DNA of 17,372 nucleotides from UBA12068 sp964452415 (GTDB lineage Bacteria; Patescibacteriota; Minisyncoccia; Moranbacterales; GWC2-37-73), in the NCBI GenBank assembly GCA_964452415.1, contig CAYVME010000023.1:1-17372 (forward strand). The letters run 5' to 3'. Made by a program: the position numbers and the translations under genes. This document shows, piece after piece, positions 14,172 through 17,372 of the stretch (within the stretch, counting starts at the first letter, position 1; each line of letters opens with the position of its first letter). The notes beneath the pieces were generated by a model, which searched no databases, was not told the DNA's origin, and was given only the letters and a program-made list of their open reading frames with translations.

Positions 14172-14801
14172 TTATCGACCCCCAGTTAAGTTCAGATTTC
14201 TTCTTTCTTTCTCCAAGTTAATAACCTTATATACCTCCTCTCTGCCCATAACAACACCCTGGAAGTTATCGCTAACCAATTTAACTATTTCGCTTGCTGA
14301 AAGCTGTTTATTATTCCAAATAAAATCATCCCTTTCTTTGTTTTTTCTTGCTCGAATTCTTTTTTCGCTTTTCATAAAAAGTTTACTTTCTTTTTCTATG
14401 ATTCGCCATTTCTTGTCTATAAAATCAAGCACATCTCTTTTTGTTGCGAATCTATGAATATCCATTCTTATTGGATATGCAAGCTTATGAAGCTTAGTTT
14501 CAAGTGGAGTTTTAACTATAGAGCCTGTAAAAATGCCAGGGAAATCAAAACTTATTTCACACATATCACCCATGTTTTCCCATGGATAATTCATATTTTT
14601 CAAAATATCTTCATTGCCCTTTATTCTTTTAAAAAGATCATAATTTATTGAAAAATCATAACACAGTTGAAGAAGTAGCCCTTCAACCTTTTTTCTGGAT
14701 TTTTCCTGCTTTATCACTGCAAGTCTTTTTTTGAAGACTTCGTTTTTCCCCAAGTCTTCAATATGTTGATCAATTTTTCTCTCTCCCTGTGTTTTAATCA
14801 T
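14172..14801 (-). CDS. HTH-containing protein of unknown function
   Basis: The product has 209 residues. The N-terminal part is helical and charged, and a middle part contains RFATKRDVLDFIDKKW (about 118-133) and a basic Lys/Arg run. The end (QLSASEIVKLVSDNFQGVVM then VYKVINLEKERR) has the shape of a homeodomain-like helix-turn-helix of the SASEIV type, so DNA binding is likely. I have no family name. It is the first minus-strand gene of the element, divergent from the DUF805 gene, with the nested repeats at 14838-15065 between them, so it may regulate or bind that region. Confidence 0.6.
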   Translation of the reverse strand: MIKTQGERKIDQHIEDLGKNEVFKKRLAVIKQEKSRKKVEGLLLQLCYDFSINYDLFKRIKGNEDILKNMNYPWENMGDMCEISFDFPGIFTGSIVKTPLETKLHKLAYPIRMDIHRFATKRDVLDFIDKKWRIIEKESKLFMKSEKRIRARKNKERDDFIWNNKQLSASEIVKLVSDNFQGVVMGREEVYKVINLEKERRNLNLTGGR

Positions 14802-14857
14802 ACTTTTTCAGTGTTTTACTTGATTATGTCAATTGAAGCGCTTGAGTGATTCTAGTA

Positions 14858-14887
14858 TTTGTATTTTAACCTATTTAGTGTTATTTT
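14858..14887 (+). promoter_or_regulatory. possible promoter of the structured element
   Basis: TTGTAT (14858-14863) and TATTTT (14882-14887) are 18 bases apart. Transcription would start at about 14893, at the beginning of the GTGGAC arm. Confidence 0.4.
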
Positions 14888-14913
14888 ATAAGTGGACTCA
14901 TACTCATAAACGT

Positions 14914-14934
14914 ACCGAAATTCTTTCGGTTTTT
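14914..14934 (+). terminator. hairpin inside the structured element (alternative fold)
   Basis: ACCGAAA-TTC-TTTCGGT then four more T forms a small terminator-like hairpin. Its left arm also pairs with ATTTCGGTGC at 14981-14990, so the two folds exclude each other, as in attenuators and riboswitches. Confidence 0.5.
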
Positions 14935-15039
14935 GCCCTATCACGCCCTTTAGCGGGCGGCTCGATGCACATGATAGGGCATTTCGGTGCTTTTTGAGTG
15001 TGAGTCCCGTCGGGTCGTCCACTCAAGCGGAACTCCTCG

Positions 15040-15065
15040 ACGACTTAATTATTTAAGTCGTTTTT
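15040..15065 (+). terminator. intrinsic terminator just before the DUF805 ATG
   Basis: ACGACTTAA and TTAAGTCGT pair perfectly around TTAT, then five T (15061-15065). The DUF805 ATG is at 15069. GTCGTC (15014-15019) can pair with GACGAC (15039-15044) instead, disrupting it: a possible anti-terminator. Confidence 0.8.
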
Positions 15066-15068
15066 ATT

Positions 15069-15476
15069 ATGAAAAATGGAATCAAAAAAATCTTCCAAGG
15101 AAGATTGGGGCGCAAGCACTTCTTTTTAACATATGTCTACATTTTAATGCCAATGGCTTTTGCTATTACAATACTTGGTTCAATGATGGGAATGGACCCA
15201 ACTGGATTAACATTTTTCATGAGCTCAATTCTTTTTCCAATAATTATTATCCCTACCACAGTTCGAAGGCTTCATGATCTTGGTCTCAGTGGATGGATAA
15301 TGATAGCAATACTTTTAATACCTTATATTGGAAGCAATATAAGCATGAATCTCTTAGCTAGTATTCTTGTTTCTGGATATTTATTTTTATATCCTGGAAA
15401 ATCAGAACCCAATAAGTATGGTAATCCAGAAAAGGATAATATAAAATTTTGGGATGCAATTTTGAATAAAATTTAA
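15069..15476 (+). CDS. DUF805 membrane protein
   Basis: This 135-residue protein shows the DUF805 pattern: GRLGRKHFF near the start (11-19), RRLHDLGLSGW (66-76) after a hydrophobic run, and a final YLFLYPGKSEPNKYGNP (104-120). Four membrane segments are visible (about 18-38, 47-63, 77-88, 95-108). The function of DUF805 is not established; many members sit near mobile or stress genes. The ATG follows a terminator T-run by four bases and has no Shine-Dalgarno site, so expression probably depends on read-through of that terminator. It begins a plus-strand run of four small genes. Confidence 0.9.
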   Translation: MKNGIKKIFQGRLGRKHFFLTYVYILMPMAFAITILGSMMGMDPTGLTFFMSSILFPIIIIPTTVRRLHDLGLSGWIMIAILLIPYIGSNISMNLLASILVSGYLFLYPGKSEPNKYGNPEKDNIKFWDAILNKI

Positions 15477-15484
15477 GTTGATTT

Positions 15485-15703
15485 ATGACAGAAAACATAC
15501 TAACAGTATTAAGATTCATCATGGAAACAGCTTTGTATTGCGGTGTTACTTTTTCTATTTTTTGGTTATTTTGGCGCACAACTGATTTTTTAGGAAAAAT
15601 TGATAAAGCAATTAAGGATATAGAATATCTCAAAACCAAATCAACTAAAGCAAGAATTGACATTGAAAAACTCAAACACTCAACAGAAAAAAGTAGCAGA
15701 TAA
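15485..15703 (+). CDS. small membrane protein with coiled coil
   Basis: The product has 72 residues. A single hydrophobic helix at about 12-30 (Leu/Tyr/Phe/Trp-rich) is followed by a charged helix (FLGKIDKAIKDIEYLKT then KARIDIEKLKH) with heptad-like spacing, probably a coiled coil. No family was recognised. It lies eight bases after the DUF805 stop, so it is probably co-transcribed. Such anchored coiled coils often tether partners to the membrane, but no partner is evident. Confidence 0.6.
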   Translation: MTENILTVLRFIMETALYCGVTFSIFWLFWRTTDFLGKIDKAIKDIEYLKTKSTKARIDIEKLKHSTEKSSR

Positions 15704-15721
15704 CGATTTATTTTAAGCGTT

Positions 15722-16033
15722 ATGCCGGAATTCATAATATCAACCTGCCCACACTGCAAAGGTGAATTTGAAAAAGAAATCCTCACCATTATTTGTGGTG
15801 GAGTTAGATATGAACAAGAAAAATACAAGCCTAATTCTGATGGCATATACTCCCCATATCGCGCCCCAATGCGTCACCCTCAAAACCTTGAAAAATGCCC
15901 TCTGTGCAATGAGCTTATAAACAAAGACGATCCTGAGAATTGCCAATACAAATACAGGTATGAAGCAGAATCAAAATTGGACTTTTTAAAAAAAGAGAAT
16001 ATCAAGAAATTTATACAGAAATTTTTACCATAA
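15722..16033 (+). CDS. zinc-ribbon-like protein with CPHC and CPLC pairs
   Basis: The 103-residue product has C9-P-H-C12 near the start and C59-P-L-C62 in the middle, giving two CxxC knuckles for one zinc. C25 is a further Cys between them. A basic helix closes the protein. No enzymatic motif is visible. Small two-knuckle proteins of this kind recur in Patescibacteria mobile elements. It follows the TM/coiled-coil gene by 18 bases in the same operon. Confidence 0.65.
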   Translation: MPEFIISTCPHCKGEFEKEILTIICGGVRYEQEKYKPNSDGIYSPYRAPMRHPQNLEKCPLCNELINKDDPENCQYKYRYEAESKLDFLKKENIKKFIQKFLP

Positions 16034-16043
16034 CAAACAGCAC

Positions 16044-16220
16044 ATGATTCAAGTTAAAAAATCCACCATATTGAAGCTTCAGCAAATTATCAAGGAAGAT
16101 TACGAGAAAGACCTTTCCTTTTCTGAAGTCTCAGAAATAGCAAACACCATGGTAAACTATTTCGACTTGCTAGCTAAAATAAATCACAGAAATAATAACT
16201 CTGATCAAGAAATTAACTAA
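16044..16220 (+). CDS. 58-residue small conserved helical protein
   Basis: From the ATG at 16044 the frame encodes MIQVKKSTILKLQQIIKEDY then KDLSFSEVSEIANTMVNYFD and a Asn-rich end. The pattern LKLQ-I-KE-Y-K-LS--E-SEIAN-LV-YF-LLA is one I recognise from small proteins on plasmids and integrative elements of these bacteria; the function is unknown. It is shorter than usual annotation cutoffs. It follows the zinc-ribbon gene by ten bases and overlaps the last eight bases of integrase 2 tail to tail. Confidence 0.7.
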   Translation: MIQVKKSTILKLQQIIKEDYEKDLSFSEVSEIANTMVNYFDLLAKINHRNNNSDQEIN

Positions 16221-17193
16221 CAAAATCAAGGTATTGTGCATGTGCCTTTTTAGCTTTCTCTTTATCAACTCCAAGATAATATTTACAGGTCGTATCGAGC
16301 TTCTCATGCCCCAGGATCTCCTTTACGTGCACAATTGGGCATCCATTGAACAATAGGTTTGTGGCTACCGTGTGACGCAAGATATGAGGCGTAAGTTTTT
16401 TATCAATATTAGACTTCTTGCGATGGTAATCAAAAAAGCGCCATATATCCTCACGACAAAGCCTGCCAACAGGTTTTCTTGTTATGAAAATAGCTTCATG
16501 CTCGTCATATCTTGATTCTAATAATTTTTGCACCCATTCAAGTGAGCGCTCAGTAAAAAATATCCTGCGCTCCTTGTTTCCTTTTCCAATAATTTTAGCC
16601 TCCTTCGTTTCCCAGTTGATACTCTTTCGATCAAGTGACAAAGCTTCACTGATTCGCATTCCTGTACCTAATAAAACCTCAACAAGTGTGCGAAAACGCA
16701 AACCATTCCAAAGTCGCGTATCTATGCAAGATGTGAATCTTTCGATCTCTTCTTTGTTCAAATAAATAACTTCGCGCTTAAATCTTTTTGGTGGCCTGAT
16801 CTGTTTTGGTTCCAAAGTTTGAAGTCGCAGAAAATCACGACAATAATTCAAAAAGCTGCGCACAGCAAAAACGATACTAGCAATCCTAGCTTCACTTCGT
16901 CCGCGATCCATCATTATTCTTTTTAGTCTTACAAAATCTTGCACCTCAAGACTCTCAACTGATTTATCACCAATGAGCCTGACAAACATTTTTAACGAAT
17001 CTCCATACTTAATACAGGTTTGTGGAGAGAAGTTAAGTTCGTAGCGAGCATACTCAAGAAACCCTTCAATAAGGGTGCTGATTGGATGCCCATTTTCAGC
17101 TTCTATGCCGTAGAATGCAGTTGGAATTAGGGAGTTAATTTCACCCTCTTTTTTCTCTAAATTTTCACTTTGAAGTTCTGTTTTCTTGTCCAT
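16213..17193 (-). CDS. XerC/D-like tyrosine recombinase (integrase 2)
   Basis: This 326-residue protein has an extra N-terminal segment of about 38 residues, then a core-binding domain (40-125) and a full catalytic domain: R180 (TGMRISEAL), K204 (GKGNK), H270 and R273 (HILRH), H296 (LGHE), nucleophile Y305 (TTCKYY). Its closing tail (YYLGVDKEKAKKAHAQYLDF) resembles that of integrase 1 (YYIGAVEKDRARQFVNDKYF), so the two are relatives. A GTG at 17220 would start inside a terminator hairpin (17200-17226), so the ATG at 17193 is taken. A dif-like palindrome lies about 130 bases upstream and could be its crossover site. Confidence 0.95.
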   Translation of the reverse strand: MDKKTELQSENLEKKEGEINSLIPTAFYGIEAENGHPISTLIEGFLEYARYELNFSPQTCIKYGDSLKMFVRLIGDKSVESLEVQDFVRLKRIMMDRGRSEARIASIVFAVRSFLNYCRDFLRLQTLEPKQIRPPKRFKREVIYLNKEEIERFTSCIDTRLWNGLRFRTLVEVLLGTGMRISEALSLDRKSINWETKEAKIIGKGNKERRIFFTERSLEWVQKLLESRYDEHEAIFITRKPVGRLCREDIWRFFDYHRKKSNIDKKLTPHILRHTVATNLLFNGCPIVHVKEILGHEKLDTTCKYYLGVDKEKAKKAHAQYLDFVS

Positions 17194-17199
17194 AGACAC

Positions 17200-17226
17200 A
17201 AAAAAATCCGTGCATAACACAGATTT
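17200..17226 (-). terminator. terminator immediately before integrase 2
   Basis: On the minus strand AAATCTGTG and CACGGATTT pair (one G-T) around TTATG and run into seven T, ending seven bases before the integrase ATG. It insulates the gene from outside transcription or works as an attenuator. Confidence 0.7.
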
Positions 17227-17251
17227 TATTTGACCTACAGCAAGATGATAC

Positions 17252-17273
17252 TAATGGCTTACTACAGCCATTA
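17252..17273. repeat. perfect inverted repeat upstream of integrase 2
   Basis: TAATGGCT and AGCCATTA (8 bases each) flank a six-base spacer. It is probably a regulator or recombinase accessory site. Confidence 0.5.
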
Positions 17274-17324
17274 ATCACAAGCTATTGTGGTTAGTCCTCT
17301 TGGTTGATTATCCGAAGTTTTTTG

Positions 17325-17352
17325 GTTTTACTCTAGTAAACTAGAGCAAACG
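17325..17352. other. dif-like 11-6-11 candidate recombination core site
   Basis: Arms GTTTTACTCTA (17325-17335) and TAGAGCAAACG (17342-17352) are inverted repeats matching at 8 of 11 positions, around a six-base centre GTAAAC. The inner 16 bases, CTCTAGT-AA-ACTAGAG, are a perfect palindrome. An 11-6-11 layout is that of XerC/D dif sites. The nearby integrase is Xer-like. Confidence 0.45.
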
Positions 17353-17372
17353 ACCCATAGAATTTGGTTAAT

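Larger units (their letters stand above)
14838..15065 (+). ncRNA. nested inverted-repeat element: structured RNA / origin candidate
   Basis: Successive arms nest almost symmetrically: CGCTTGAGTG (14838) with CACTCAAGCG (15020); 13 bases at 14894-14906 with 14995-15007 (one G-U); 10 bases at 14912-14921 with 14981-14990; GCCCTATCA (14935) with TGATAGGGC (14972); CGCCC (14944) with GGGCG (14955). TTGAGTG or its complement occurs at 14841, 14994 and 15020. A plus promoter and end terminator would bound a 174-base RNA. Alternative pairings exist at both ends. It may be a structured RNA, a leader attenuator for DUF805, or a replication or transfer origin. Confidence 0.6.

Noticed and set aside
14892..15065. 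Identification as 6S RNA, SRP RNA or tmRNA
   Set aside because: The size and long stem suggested these, but I found no SRP GGAAG loop, no tmRNA acceptor end and no clear 6S central bubble.
14987..15277. 96-residue plus-strand frame starting in the nested repeats
   Set aside because: It overlaps the DUF805 gene in another frame; DUF805 motifs are clear.
15358..15846. 162-residue minus-strand frame
   Set aside because: It is opposite three short plus-strand genes and shows no recognisable motifs.
17280..17372. tRNA gene or tRNA fragment as attachment site
   Set aside because: The CTCTAGT palindrome resembles an anticodon arm, but no T-loop or acceptor stem could be fitted.

Overview
The window is AT-rich and densely packed. 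It looks like a stretch of a Candidate Phyla Radiation (Patescibacteria, Parcubacteria/Moranbacteria-like) chromosome, or of an integrated element in one. That placement is an inference. It rests on small genes, few or weak Shine-Dalgarno sites (a handful of strong ones), TGA used as a stop, and gene types common in these genomes: an HMA-SafE-cupredoxin copper protein, small zinc ribbons, a DUF805 protein and Xer-like integrases. No rRNA, tRNA or CRISPR array was seen.

Left part (1-7790, all genes on the minus strand). A copper module comes first: a CsoR-type Cu(I) sensor with a likely self-operator, a small secreted protein, and a large membrane protein with an HMA domain, a SafE/TauE-like membrane core and a cupredoxin-like domain (cut by the window edge). 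Next are a PIN-domain protein with a C-terminal zinc ribbon, a membrane-anchored unknown, a 370-residue orphan with a strong ribosome binding site, a peptidase S51/methyltransferase gene pair and a lamin-tail-like protein. A 22-base motif is repeated between genes at 2551 and 7195.

Middle (7800-8450). This gap is busy with regulatory DNA: a short plus-strand transcript unit, a 46-residue basic protein gene, a near-consensus minus-strand promoter followed by a terminator about 130 bases later (small RNA or attenuator), and a GC-rich block.

Right part (8451-17372). A four-gene operon, each gene overlapping the next by ATGA, encodes a YwgA/Panacea-like protein, a three-helix membrane protein, a PD-(D/E)XK nuclease and a 424-residue possible TIM-barrel protein. 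It lies directly downstream of a tyrosine recombinase and is the best candidate here for an undescribed (probably anti-phage or toxin-antitoxin) system. Behind it are the integrase, three accessory genes, a winged-helix Rep-like protein and an HTH protein. A 230-base nest of inverted repeats (14838-15065) separates these from four plus-strand genes (DUF805, TM/coiled-coil, zinc ribbon, small conserved protein). A second tyrosine recombinase follows, with a terminator immediately before its start and an 11-6-11 dif-like palindrome about 130 bases upstream. Together this reads as one or two integrative elements carrying cargo.
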